Assembly: GCF_013112245.1 (NCBI RefSeq)
Contig: NZ_WVRN01000002.1
Location: 372,001 to 436,000 of the forward strand
Direction: 5' to 3'
Origin: Ruegeria sp. HKCCD4315
Lineage (GTDB): Bacteria > Pseudomonadota > Alphaproteobacteria > Rhodobacterales > Rhodobacteraceae
Length of the DNA: 64,000 nucleotides
Below are positions 45,864 through 54,832 of this stretch, piece after piece. How positions within the stretch are numbered: position 1 is the first letter of the stretch; each line of letters begins with the position of its first letter. The notes beneath the pieces were generated by a model. It searched no databases, had not been told where the DNA came from, and saw only the letters and a program-made list of their open reading frames with translations. The position numbers and the translations under genes were made by a program.

Positions 45864-47570
45864 ATGACAAAACGCCGCTCACAGCATTGGTACGGAAAGC
45901 TCGACAAGGACGGGTTCATTCATCGCTCCTGGATGAAAAACCAGGGCTTTCCCGATCACGCTTTCGACGGGCGACCTATCATTGGAATCTGCAACACGTG
46001 GTCGGAATTGACCCCCTGCAATTCGGGCCTGCGCGATCTGGCCGAAGGGGTCAAACGTGGCGTGTGGGAGGCAGGTGGCTTTCCGGTCGAATTCCCCGTT
46101 ATGTCACTGGGCGAGACACAGATGAAGCCGACCGCCATGCTGTTCCGCAATCTGTTGGCGATGGACGTCGAAGAAAGCATTCGTGCTTACGGCATCGACG
46201 GCGTTGTCCTTCTGGGTGGTTGTGACAAGACAACACCGGGGCAGTTGATGGGCGCGGCCTCGGTCGATTTGCCGTCAATCGTGGTCAGCTCTGGCCCGAT
46301 GCTGAACGGCAAGTACCGCGGGCAGGATATCGGCTCGGGCACAGATGTTTGGAAATTCTCGGAAGCCGTCCGTGCTGGAGAAATGACCCTGCAGGACTTC
46401 ATGAACGCCGAATCCGGCATGTCTCGCAGTGCAGGCGTTTGCATGACAATGGGAACAGCCTCCACTATGGCATCGCTGGTTGAGGCGATGGGTATGTCCC
46501 TGCCTACCAATGCTGCCCTGCCTGCCGTGGATGCCCGCCGTATGGCGCTGGCGCATCTGACCGGCAAAAGGATCGTCGAGATGGTGGACGAAGACCTGAA
46601 ACCCTCAGACATTCTGACCAAAGAAGCTTTTGAAAACGCCATTCTGGCCAATGCCGCCGTGGGTGGGTCTACCAACGCCGTCGTTCATCTGTTGGCTCTG
46701 GCAGGCCGTGTAGGCGTTGATCTGACACTCAAGGATTTTGAGATCGGATCGGAAATTCCCCTGTTGGTGAACTGTATGCCTTCGGGCAAATACCTGATGG
46801 AGGACTTCTGCTACGCAGGCGGGGTTCCCGTCGTGTTGAACGAGCTTAAACCCTTCCTTCGCCCGGCAAAAACCGTGTTGAACAAGGACATTTCAGCCCA
46901 TTACGAAGGGGCCGAGTGCTTCAACACGGACGTCATCCGCCCTTTCAACGATCCGGTGAAACCTGCCGCCGGTCTGCGCGTCTTGCGAGGCAACTTGGCG
47001 CCCAACGGGGCCATCGTGAAGCCTTCGGCGGCGACAGATGAACTTCTGGAAACGGAAGCCGAGGCTTATGTTTTTGAAAATATTGAGGACCTGAAAGCCA
47101 ATATCGACCGGGATGACTTGCCCGTCACACCCGAAACTATTCTGGTTCTGAAGGGCTGCGGCCCCAAAGGGTATCCCGGAATGCCCGAAGTTGGCAACAT
47201 GCCGATCCCGGCCAAGCTGGTGAAAGAAGGTGTGCGTGACATGATCCGCATCTCGGACGCGCGCATGTCCGGAACCGCCTATGGCACCGTCATTCTGCAT
47301 GTCAGCCCGGAGGCGCAAGCCGGTGGTACATTGGCACTGGTGAAAACCGGCGACCGCATTCGTATCTCGGCCAGCAAGGGTGAGATGGAATTGCTGGTTG
47401 ATGCAGTGGAACTGGACGCGCGCCGCACCGCGTGGCAACCGGACGAACCTCACTATACCCGCGGTTATGCGAAACTTTATATCGACCACGTTCTGCAAGC
47501 CGATCAGGGGGCCGACCTTGATTTCCTTGTGGGCAAAGACACACGCCTTGTGACCAGAGAGAGCCACTGA
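45864..47570 (+). CDS. IlvD/Edd-family sugar-acid dehydratase (probable galactonate dehydratase)
   Basis: A protein of 568 residues, started at the ATG at 45864; a longer frame to 45759 would overlap the GH4 gene. The Fe-S cysteines of the family appear in NTWSELTPCNSGL, GGCDKTTPGQLMG and AGVCMTMGTASTM. It is of the arabonate/xylonate/galactonate branch by context, converting an aldonate to its 2-keto-3-deoxy acid. The kinase and aldolase downstream take the product, so galactonate is the likely substrate. It overlaps the SDR gene by one base. Confidence 0.85.
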   Translation: MTKRRSQHWYGKLDKDGFIHRSWMKNQGFPDHAFDGRPIIGICNTWSELTPCNSGLRDLAEGVKRGVWEAGGFPVEFPVMSLGETQMKPTAMLFRNLLAMDVEESIRAYGIDGVVLLGGCDKTTPGQLMGAASVDLPSIVVSSGPMLNGKYRGQDIGSGTDVWKFSEAVRAGEMTLQDFMNAESGMSRSAGVCMTMGTASTMASLVEAMGMSLPTNAALPAVDARRMALAHLTGKRIVEMVDEDLKPSDILTKEAFENAILANAAVGGSTNAVVHLLALAGRVGVDLTLKDFEIGSEIPLLVNCMPSGKYLMEDFCYAGGVPVVLNELKPFLRPAKTVLNKDISAHYEGAECFNTDVIRPFNDPVKPAAGLRVLRGNLAPNGAIVKPSAATDELLETEAEAYVFENIEDLKANIDRDDLPVTPETILVLKGCGPKGYPGMPEVGNMPIPAKLVKEGVRDMIRISDARMSGTAYGTVILHVSPEAQAGGTLALVKTGDRIRISASKGEMELLVDAVELDARRTAWQPDEPHYTRGYAKLYIDHVLQADQGADLDFLVGKDTRLVTRESH

Positions 47571-48334
47571 TGCCACAACCAGCAACATTTCACGACCTGA
47601 ACGGGGCGTCCGTTTACATCACAGGCGGTGGCTCAGGCGTCGGCGCGACGCTAACCGATGGTTTCATGACTCAGGGTGCTAACGTGGCCTTCATCGGTCG
47701 CTCGGATGCCAATGCGTTTGTCGAAGAGATGCGCGACAAACATGGCCGCGCCCCCCTGTTCATGCAGGGTGACATGACTGACACCGAACTGCTGCACGCT
47801 ACTATGCAAAAAGCAGCTGAGGCGCATGGACCCTTGAACGTGTTGGTCAACAACGCGGCCAACGATCAGCGGCACGCCTTGGACGAAACAACGCCAGAGT
47901 TCTGGGACTGGATGATCGAAGTCAACTTGAAAGCGTATTACTTCGCCTGTCAGGAAGCGGCCCGGCAGATGAAAGAAGGCGGAGCGATTATAAATTTCAG
48001 CTCGATCAGCTACATGATGGGCAACGCAGGTTATCCAATCTACACGACATCAAATGCCGGAATTACCGGTATGACACGCTCCTTGGCGCGCGAACTTGGG
48101 CCGCAGAACATCCGGGTCAACGCGCTGGCCCCCGGCTGGGTCCTGACGCAGAAACAATTGGACATGTGGGCCACGCCCGAGGATTTGGCTGCACATCTGG
48201 ATCGGCAATGCCTGAAAGAGCATCTGACACCTGACGATATGATTGCACCCACCTTGTTTCTCGCGTCTAAGGCCAGCCGCGCGATGACCGGTCAATGCAT
48301 GGTCATTGACGGTGGCGTTGTTGTAACGGGGTGA
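47570..48334 (+). CDS. SDR oxidoreductase, probable galactose 1-dehydrogenase, atypical active site
   Basis: A protein of 254 residues of the short-chain dehydrogenase family. The cofactor motif is GGGSGVGA near residue 16, followed by NNAAND and the catalytic SSISYMM serine. The active-site tyrosine is in GYPIYTTSNAGITG; the usual YxxxK lysine is Asn here (codon AAT). By position it would oxidise galactose to the lactone that the SMP-30 protein at 49825 opens. The lysine loss makes activity uncertain; see the finding. Rest of the fold, including VNALAPGWVLT, is intact. Confidence 0.82.
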   Translation: MPQPATFHDLNGASVYITGGGSGVGATLTDGFMTQGANVAFIGRSDANAFVEEMRDKHGRAPLFMQGDMTDTELLHATMQKAAEAHGPLNVLVNNAANDQRHALDETTPEFWDWMIEVNLKAYYFACQEAARQMKEGGAIINFSSISYMMGNAGYPIYTTSNAGITGMTRSLARELGPQNIRVNALAPGWVLTQKQLDMWATPEDLAAHLDRQCLKEHLTPDDMIAPTLFLASKASRAMTGQCMVIDGGVVVTG

Positions 48335-48338
48335 TGGG

Positions 48339-49226
48339 ATGAAAGCAGATTGGATCGCTGTTGATTGGGGCACCTCTCATCTGCGGGCTTGGGCTATGCA
48401 GGGGACTGAGGTTCTGGATCAGGCGCAGTCCGGTGCTGGTATGGCTCATGTTGGCAAAGGTGGATTTCAAGCGGCATTGCTGGATCTCATTGAAACGTGG
48501 CTTACAGATACACGCATCGATGTGATTGCCTGCGGTATGGTCGGAGCACGGCAAGGCTGGGTCGAAGCACCTTATGGCGCTGTTCCAACCCAACCTCTGC
48601 CTGGTGCGCCGGTTCAAGTTCCAGACACTGATCGGCGCATCCGCGCTTTTGTCGTGCCAGGGTTGAAACAGGTAACACCACCGGACGTTATGCGGGGCGA
48701 AGAAACGCAGATCGCAGGATTTCTTGCCACTCGTCAGAATTGGGATGGGGTGATCTGCTTGCCTGGAACCCATACGAAATGGGTTCAAGTCAGCGCGGGC
48801 GAAGTTGTCAGCTTTCGGACGTTTATGACGGGAGAGATGTTCGACCTGTTGTCAGGGCAATCGGTGCTCCGGCACTCGGTTTGCGAAGGTTGGGATAATA
48901 AGGCATTTGTGGACGCCGTTGCAGATACACTGTCCAAGCCCGAACAACTGGCAGCACGCTTATTCGGTCTACGCGCCGCAGACTTATTGCAAGGACAGGA
49001 CAAAGGCACCGCGCGCGCGCAGCTTTCGGGGTTGCTGATCGGTGCCGAGCTGGCCGCCACCCGACCCTATTGGTTGGGGCAACAATTGGCTGTCATTGGT
49101 GCCGACGGTGTATCGCAGATTTATGCAACTGCGCTGAAATTGCAGGGCGCGTTTGTCGAAACTGAAAATGCCACTGCGGCAACGCTGGCAGGGCTTGCGC
49201 TGGCCAAAGACAAGGTGAATTCATGA
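48339..49226 (+). CDS. dgoK: 2-dehydro-3-deoxygalactonokinase
   Basis: A protein of 295 residues of the DgoK family, which phosphorylates 2-keto-3-deoxygalactonate at O6 with ATP. The N-terminal DWIAVDWGTSHLRAWAM is the phosphate-binding start of the fold, and GVICLPGTHTKWVQV with FMTGEMFDLLSGQSVL are family signatures. It overlaps the aldolase gene by four bases (ATGA). Confidence 0.9.
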   Translation: MKADWIAVDWGTSHLRAWAMQGTEVLDQAQSGAGMAHVGKGGFQAALLDLIETWLTDTRIDVIACGMVGARQGWVEAPYGAVPTQPLPGAPVQVPDTDRRIRAFVVPGLKQVTPPDVMRGEETQIAGFLATRQNWDGVICLPGTHTKWVQVSAGEVVSFRTFMTGEMFDLLSGQSVLRHSVCEGWDNKAFVDAVADTLSKPEQLAARLFGLRAADLLQGQDKGTARAQLSGLLIGAELAATRPYWLGQQLAVIGADGVSQIYATALKLQGAFVETENATAATLAGLALAKDKVNS

Positions 49227-49828
49227 GCCGTCCCATCATCGCCATTCTTCGAGGGCTTAATCCGTCAGAGGCCGAAGCCGTTGGGCACGCGATACTTGAC
49301 GCAGGGATTGACCGGATCGAAGTACCGCTCAACTCGCCCAACCCATTAGACAGCATCGCCATTCTGGCCGGGTCATTCGGGGATCAGGCTTTGATTGGCG
49401 CTGGCACTGTAATGTCAGTCGATCAGGTTGAAGCTGTTTCCGCTGCCGGGGGCAAACTGATCGTGTCCCCAAACTATGATGCTGACGTGATCGGACGTTC
49501 GGTTGCCTTGGGGCTGCAAAGCTGGCCGGGTATCTACACCCCGACCGAAGCATTCGGGGCCCTTAAGGCCGGGGCCACAGGATTGAAGCTGTTTCCCGGA
49601 GTGATGGCAGGCCCTGCCGGACTGGCCGCATTACGCCCGGTTTTGCCTGACGGTGCGCTGGTCTTTGCCGTAGGTGGTGCGGGACCTGAGAATTTCGATC
49701 AGTGGATCAAGGCCGGTGCGGATGGGTTCGGGATCGGATCGGCGCTGTATAAACCTGGGATGGACGTGACCGAGATCGCTGATCGCGCCCACCAGATCGT
49801 TGCCGCCTATGACAAGGCGGCGGGATGA
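49223..49828 (+). CDS. dgoA: 2-dehydro-3-deoxy-6-phosphogalactonate aldolase
   Basis: A protein of 201 residues of the KDPG/KDPGal aldolase family, giving pyruvate and glyceraldehyde 3-phosphate. It starts PIIAILRGLNPSEAEAVG with the catalytic glutamate in GIDRIEVPLNS, and has the Schiff-base lysine in GLKLFPG and the phosphate loop GGAGPENF. Overlaps both neighbours by four bases. Confidence 0.92.
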   Translation: MSRPIIAILRGLNPSEAEAVGHAILDAGIDRIEVPLNSPNPLDSIAILAGSFGDQALIGAGTVMSVDQVEAVSAAGGKLIVSPNYDADVIGRSVALGLQSWPGIYTPTEAFGALKAGATGLKLFPGVMAGPAGLAALRPVLPDGALVFAVGGAGPENFDQWIKAGADGFGIGSALYKPGMDVTEIADRAHQIVAAYDKAAG

Positions 49829-50685
49829 GCACTGTTTTCGATGATCGCCCCTGCGAACTGGGCGAAGGCCCTTTGTGGCACCCCGAGCGGCAACAGTTGT
49901 ATTGGTTTGACATCATCGGCAAACGCCTGATGACCCGTGACGGGCAAGAACCGCATAGCTGGGCATTTGATGAACATGTCTCGGCCGCCGGGTGGGTAGA
50001 CCGCGATACGCTGGTTCTGGCGTCGGAAACGGGGCTTTGGCGTTTTGACCTCAACACTACGGACCGCAGCCTGATCACGCCATTGGAGGCAGACAATCAT
50101 GTGACCCGCTCAAATGATGGCCGCGCTGATCCTTGGGGTGGCTTCTGGATCGGAACGATGGGGAAGGAAGCCGAACCCGGGGCAGGATCGATCTATCGGT
50201 TCTGGAAAGGCGCGTTGAGGTGTTTGGTTGCGGATGTGACAATCTCAAACGCAATCTGTTTTGCTCCGGATCGGTCGGTTGCATATTTTTGCGATACCGT
50301 GACAGGGCAGGTTCGGCGTTGGAAGCTGGACGCGGAAACCGGTTGGCCTGAAGGGGATCATACGGTCTTTCTGGACCTTCGGGCCGAAGGGTTGAACCCC
50401 GACGGTGCTGTGGTTGATGCCGCTGGCAACGTCTGGATTGCCCAATGGGGTGCCAGCCGGGTTGCGTGCTACACTCCTGATGCACAATTCCTAAGCGCTG
50501 TGGCAATGGACGCAGCGCACACTTCCTGCCCGGCTTTTGGCGGCAGTGATCTGAGCACCCTTTTCTGCACAACAGCACGTCAGGGGTTGAGCGCTGACGA
50601 AATCGAAGCGCAACCAAACAACGGAAAGACCTTTGCCGCGCTGAATGCCGGGCGGGGTCGGGCAGAACACAGGGTCATTTTATGA
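49825..50685 (+). CDS. SMP-30/gluconolactonase-family lactonase (probable galactonolactonase)
   Basis: A protein of 286 residues with the six-bladed propeller pattern of SMP-30. Metal-site elements are GEGPLWHPERQQLYWFDI (Glu), RSNDGRADPWGGFWIGTM (Asn/Asp), ISNAICFAPD and LNPDGAVVDAAGNVWIA. It would hydrolyse the galactonolactone made by the dehydrogenase. Embedded in the overlapping gene chain between aldolase and GH42. Confidence 0.87.
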   Translation: MSTVFDDRPCELGEGPLWHPERQQLYWFDIIGKRLMTRDGQEPHSWAFDEHVSAAGWVDRDTLVLASETGLWRFDLNTTDRSLITPLEADNHVTRSNDGRADPWGGFWIGTMGKEAEPGAGSIYRFWKGALRCLVADVTISNAICFAPDRSVAYFCDTVTGQVRRWKLDAETGWPEGDHTVFLDLRAEGLNPDGAVVDAAGNVWIAQWGASRVACYTPDAQFLSAVAMDAAHTSCPAFGGSDLSTLFCTTARQGLSADEIEAQPNNGKTFAALNAGRGRAEHRVIL

Positions 50686-52598
50686 AGCCGGAACTTGGCG
50701 TTTGCTATTATCCCGAACATTGGCCCGAGGCGATGTGGGCGGAGGACGCCGCACGCATGATCGGCACCGGCCTGACCTGGGTTCGGATCGGTGAGTTTGC
50801 ATGGAGCCGTATGGAACCTCAGCCGGGACATTTGCAACTCGATTGGCTGGACCGTGCGATCGAAACACTTGGTTCCGCTGGCTTGAAGGTCGTGCTGGGC
50901 ACGCCAACGGCGACACCGCCCCGCTGGATGGTGGATAAACACCCGGATATGCTTGCCGTGGATGAACAGGGGCACCCACGCAAGTTTGGGTCGCGGCGGC
51001 ATTATTGCTTTAGCCATCAAGGCTATGTCGATGAATGCTCACGCATTGCCCGTATCATGGGCGAGCGATATGGCCACAACCCACACGTGGCCGCATGGCA
51101 GATCGACAACGAATATGGGTGCCATGACACGACGGTCAGCTACAGTGCCCCTGCTCTGCACGCGTTCCGACAATGGCTTGCGAAACAATACGGGTCGATC
51201 GAAGCGCTCAACACTGCATGGGGCAATGTGTTTTGGTCGATGGAATACGCCAGCTTCGATGAGATCGACCTGCCCAATCAAACCGTGACCGAACCGAACC
51301 CGGCCCACGTTTTGGCGTTCCGGCGGTTCAGCTCGGATCAGGTTGTGGCGTTCAACAAGGCTCAGGTTGACGTCTTGCGGCAGCTGACCGACGTCCCGCT
51401 GCTGCACAATTACATGGGCCGCGTTCTGGATTTCGATCACTTCGAGGTCGGCGCAGATTTGGATATCGCCACCTGGGACAGTTACCCAATTGGGTTTTTG
51501 TCGGATCGGCTGGAAGATGACGACGGGCACAAGGTCGCTTTTCTGCAGCAAGGCGATCCGGATATGCAGGCGTTTCATCATGACCTTTACAGGGCCGTCG
51601 GACGCGGACGTTGGTGGGTGATGGAACAGCAACCCGGTCCCGTAAACTGGGCGCCTTATAACCCGGCGCCCCTTCCCGGAATGGTACGGCTGTGGTCTCT
51701 TGAGGCCGTTGCTCATGGCGCTGAAGTGGTGAGCTATTTTCGTTGGCGACAAGCCCCCTTCGCGCAAGAGCAGATGCACGCAGGCTTGTTGACGCCGAAT
51801 AACCGCCCCGCGCCTGCTTTGACCGAAGCCCGCCAAACCGCAGATGCACTGTCAGAATTGGGTGAAGTGCGGCAAGAGCAAGCCAAGGTGGCTATCGTGT
51901 TCGACTATGCATCGGACTGGGCATGGGCCACTCAGCCGCAGGGGGCCGGGTTTGATTACTTTCGATTGGTCCTCTCGGCCTATCGCGCGCTGCGCCGCGT
52001 GGGGATGTCGGTGGATTTCGTATCTACTCATGACCTCTCAGGAAAATACGATCTGATCCTTGCGCCGGGTCTGGCGACGCTTGGTCAGGATTTGGAGAGC
52101 CGTCTGCAATCGGCATGTAAACTCGCCATCCTTGGCCCCCGAAGTGGTGCCATAACGGGCGATTTCCAAATTCCCGAGAATGGCCGCCCCGGATTGAGTG
52201 CATTGGACTGTGACGTCGATCTGGTCGAAACGCTTCCTCCGACGGTTGAGCGACCTGTTAACGGCGGTGGCGCGGCGTTGCACTGGGTTGATCGACTGTC
52301 AGGTTCCGCCACGGACATGCTGAATTTCGAAGATGGGGCAGCCGCGCTCAAAGGGGAAAACAGGGTTTGGTATCTGGCGGGGTTTCCTGACGAACAGCTT
52401 TGGGATCGGGTCATTGCGATGGCGGCAAGGCACACAGGGTTGAGCGTGCAGGCCATGCCTCAAGGCCTGAGGATGCGCGAGACAGCTGATCATGTGTTTC
52501 TGATCAACTACAACGCAAACCCGGTGATCTGGAATGGGCAAACTGTTCAAGGCTGCGATGTCGCCATCCTGAAACGCAATCCGCCCGGACAGGGTTGA
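50682..52598 (+). CDS. GH42 beta-galactosidase
   Basis: A protein of 638 residues of glycoside hydrolase family 42. N-terminal ELGVCYYPEHWPEAMWAEDA, acid/base glutamate in QIDNEYGCHD and nucleophile glutamate in WWVMEQQPGPVNW; a glutamine-amidotransferase-like middle domain and a small beta domain follow. No signal peptide, so it is cytoplasmic. Last gene of the operon, overlapping the lactonase. With the GH4 enzyme it lets the operon take both alpha- and beta-galactosides. A second GH42 is at 57313-59298. Confidence 0.92.
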   Translation: MKPELGVCYYPEHWPEAMWAEDAARMIGTGLTWVRIGEFAWSRMEPQPGHLQLDWLDRAIETLGSAGLKVVLGTPTATPPRWMVDKHPDMLAVDEQGHPRKFGSRRHYCFSHQGYVDECSRIARIMGERYGHNPHVAAWQIDNEYGCHDTTVSYSAPALHAFRQWLAKQYGSIEALNTAWGNVFWSMEYASFDEIDLPNQTVTEPNPAHVLAFRRFSSDQVVAFNKAQVDVLRQLTDVPLLHNYMGRVLDFDHFEVGADLDIATWDSYPIGFLSDRLEDDDGHKVAFLQQGDPDMQAFHHDLYRAVGRGRWWVMEQQPGPVNWAPYNPAPLPGMVRLWSLEAVAHGAEVVSYFRWRQAPFAQEQMHAGLLTPNNRPAPALTEARQTADALSELGEVRQEQAKVAIVFDYASDWAWATQPQGAGFDYFRLVLSAYRALRRVGMSVDFVSTHDLSGKYDLILAPGLATLGQDLESRLQSACKLAILGPRSGAITGDFQIPENGRPGLSALDCDVDLVETLPPTVERPVNGGGAALHWVDRLSGSATDMLNFEDGAAALKGENRVWYLAGFPDEQLWDRVIAMAARHTGLSVQAMPQGLRMRETADHVFLINYNANPVIWNGQTVQGCDVAILKRNPPGQG

Positions 52599-52615
52599 TC
52601 CTGATCCGGGCGGAT
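52579..52615. terminator. Bidirectional hairpin between convergent operons
   Basis: ATCCGCCCGGA (52579-52589) and TCCGGGCGGAT (52605-52615) form a perfect 11-bp stem spanning the stop codon of the GH42 gene, with no clear T-run. Confidence 0.5.
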
Positions 52616-52638
52616 GCCTTGGCTATCAACCGGCAAAG

Positions 52639-53904
52639 TTAGTCGTCGTTTTGCAGGCTGTTGGGGTCGAAGACGTTGCCGAACCCGCTGTTGTTCGATG
52701 GGGCCGGGTCGGCCTCGGACGAACCATCGTCGCTTTCGTCTCCGCCCAGAGAGTTGGGGGCAAACACGTTTCCAAAGCCACTGTTGTTCGACGGCTTCGG
52801 CGTGGACTGTGCCCCGCCCTGTTCGGCTTCTTCGGCTTCGCGCTGCTTGCGGCGCTCTTCGCGTTGCTCGCGCAGTTGCTGAATGCGCTGTTCGGCCTCC
52901 AGCTGTTTCTGCTCGCGTACGTCAGCAATGCACTGACCAGGGTCGTAGGCCGTTGCGGTGCCGACAACCGTGATCGTTGCAATCGCAAAAACAACCACCA
53001 GAACCGCAGCTGCGTTTCCAGCAAAGAAGCTGGGCAATTTGATCTTGCCTGCCAGTTCCTCAACCGTTGCGTTCTTGCGCGCCGCTGCCACCAGTTCCTG
53101 ACGCTTGAGTTTCGCTTCATTCAGCAAAGCAAAGAACACCGTTAATGCCACAATAATGAACGCCAGCGCTGAAATCGCGGGTGTGATACCATAGCGAACT
53201 TTTTGGGCCAGCTCGATTGTCAACGTCGGGTATTCACCAAACGTAAAGGTGGTGGTGTTGTAGTTCTCGAACGAAGCGAGGAATGCCAGCACCGCCGCCG
53301 AGGCAATCGCCGGGCGCATGAACGGCAGCAAAATCTTGCGGAACGCCTGTGCGTGGCTGGCCCCAAGGTCCAATGCTGCTTCGGTCAGGGCAATATCGTA
53401 GCGCTGCAATCGCGCCACCAGCACCAGCATGCAATAGCTTGCGATAAAGGTGGACTGGCCGATCACCGTCAGGAAGATACCGTTCGACAGAAAGCTATCT
53501 GCACCCAACCCCAGCATCCGGTTGATCCGGTCCCAGAACACCAGAGTCGAGATACCCAGAACCACACCGGGGATCAGGATTGGCGCAATGACGATAGTAT
53601 AGTAGGTCGCGCGCAGCTTGGGCCAGATCTGCGTCAGCATCAACGCGCCCGCCAGTCCCATTGCTACCGACAGGATCACTGTCCCCAGACCGACAATCAC
53701 CGAGTTCTTGATGCCGTTCAGGATACGTTGGTCCTGAAACAACTCACCAAACCACTGGAAGGTCAGGCATTCCCATGGGCTCATCCTTGGGAAACCGGAT
53801 GAGTTGAACGCGGTGATCGACATGATCACAAGCGGTCCCAGCAGATACAGGAAGAAGATCGCCAGATATGCCCAGACGCTTATACGGAGGAAGGAATTGT
53901 TCAT
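52639..53904 (-). CDS. PotC-type ABC permease with repeat-bearing C-terminal extension
   Basis: A protein of 421 residues, started at the ATG at 53904, which overlaps the PotB-type gene by four bases. The first 275 residues are a normal PotC-type permease (six helices, EAA loop LTEAALDLGASHAQAFRKIL). Beyond this are an amphipathic stretch, an extra membrane helix (AAAVLVVVFAIATITVVGTA), a Gln/Arg/Glu coiled coil and a tail with two copies of PSNNSGFGNVFxPNSL, separated by an acidic spacer. PotC proteins are usually about 260-290 residues, so the last 145 residues are an addition of unknown role. Confidence 0.82.
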   Translation of the reverse strand: MNNSFLRISVWAYLAIFFLYLLGPLVIMSITAFNSSGFPRMSPWECLTFQWFGELFQDQRILNGIKNSVIVGLGTVILSVAMGLAGALMLTQIWPKLRATYYTIVIAPILIPGVVLGISTLVFWDRINRMLGLGADSFLSNGIFLTVIGQSTFIASYCMLVLVARLQRYDIALTEAALDLGASHAQAFRKILLPFMRPAIASAAVLAFLASFENYNTTTFTFGEYPTLTIELAQKVRYGITPAISALAFIIVALTVFFALLNEAKLKRQELVAAARKNATVEELAGKIKLPSFFAGNAAAVLVVVFAIATITVVGTATAYDPGQCIADVREQKQLEAEQRIQQLREQREERRKQREAEEAEQGGAQSTPKPSNNSGFGNVFAPNSLGGDESDDGSSEADPAPSNNSGFGNVFDPNSLQNDD

Positions 53905-54821
53905 TTCCCGATATCCCCCATGTTCACCTTGAACAGGCGCATGACTGCCAGCACGAACAGGATACACGTCACCAACAGAACGATGGCGTAGGCGGCACCC
54001 TGAGGCCAGTCATTGTTGTCGTTGAACTGCTGATAAATCAGCTGCGTGAACCAAAGCGACGACGGTCCGCCCAGAATCTGAGGTGCGGCCAGCGCACCGG
54101 CACTGAGCATGAAAACCATGGTACAGCCTGAACTGATCCCCGGCTTCGCATAAGGAATGACCACACGCCAGTGAATCCGCCACCACGGCGCACCCAGGTC
54201 ACGGGCGGCCTCGATCTGGTTTTTATCGAGACTTTCTATGACGTTATACATCGGGAAGACCATCAGAAGGATATAGGCGTAACCCAGACCGGCATAGAGC
54301 GCGATGTCGTTTCGGATAAAATCAAACGGCGTATCCCAGATTCCCAAGCCCATGAACAACGTGTTCAGCACTCCGGTTTCACCAAAGATGATCCGCAGGG
54401 CAAAAGCCCGCAGGATTTCGTTGATCCAGTAGGGGATGATCAGCATGATCGCAAAGATGCGGATATGGCTGCCTTCGGATTGCCCAAGGTAATAGGCGAT
54501 TGGATAGCAGATAATCAGGTTGAAGATCGTCACACAAACTGCTGCGACAAGGGTGCGGAAAAACACCCTCAGATCGACTGTGTTGTAGTCCTGACTGCCA
54601 CCTTCCGGGCCGTAAATCAGATACTTGTAGTTCTCAAGCGTATAGACGTCCTTGGGGCCGCCGATCTCGGGCGGCGGAAGGTTCGGACGGAACGAAAAGT
54701 CCAGCATCGATAGCTGCGGTAGGATAATCAGGCCGATGGTCCAAAACAGAACCAGACCCAAGATCGCCAACCCCATGCCCGTGCCATTGCGGTTGAAGAA
54801 TTCTTTTAGAAACTGGGGCAT
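53901..54821 (-). CDS. PotB-type ABC permease
   Basis: A protein of 306 residues with six helices and the EAA loop (NQIEAARDLGAPWWRIHWRV), of the spermidine/putrescine-type permease group. N-terminal ILGLVLFWTIGLIILPQLSM. Pairs with the PotC-type permease and the ATPase upstream. Confidence 0.88.
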   Translation of the reverse strand: MPQFLKEFFNRNGTGMGLAILGLVLFWTIGLIILPQLSMLDFSFRPNLPPPEIGGPKDVYTLENYKYLIYGPEGGSQDYNTVDLRVFFRTLVAAVCVTIFNLIICYPIAYYLGQSEGSHIRIFAIMLIIPYWINEILRAFALRIIFGETGVLNTLFMGLGIWDTPFDFIRNDIALYAGLGYAYILLMVFPMYNVIESLDKNQIEAARDLGAPWWRIHWRVVIPYAKPGISSGCTMVFMLSAGALAAPQILGGPSSLWFTQLIYQQFNDNNDWPQGAAYAIVLLVTCILFVLAVMRLFKVNMGDIGK

Positions 54822-54832
54822 CTGCTACACCC

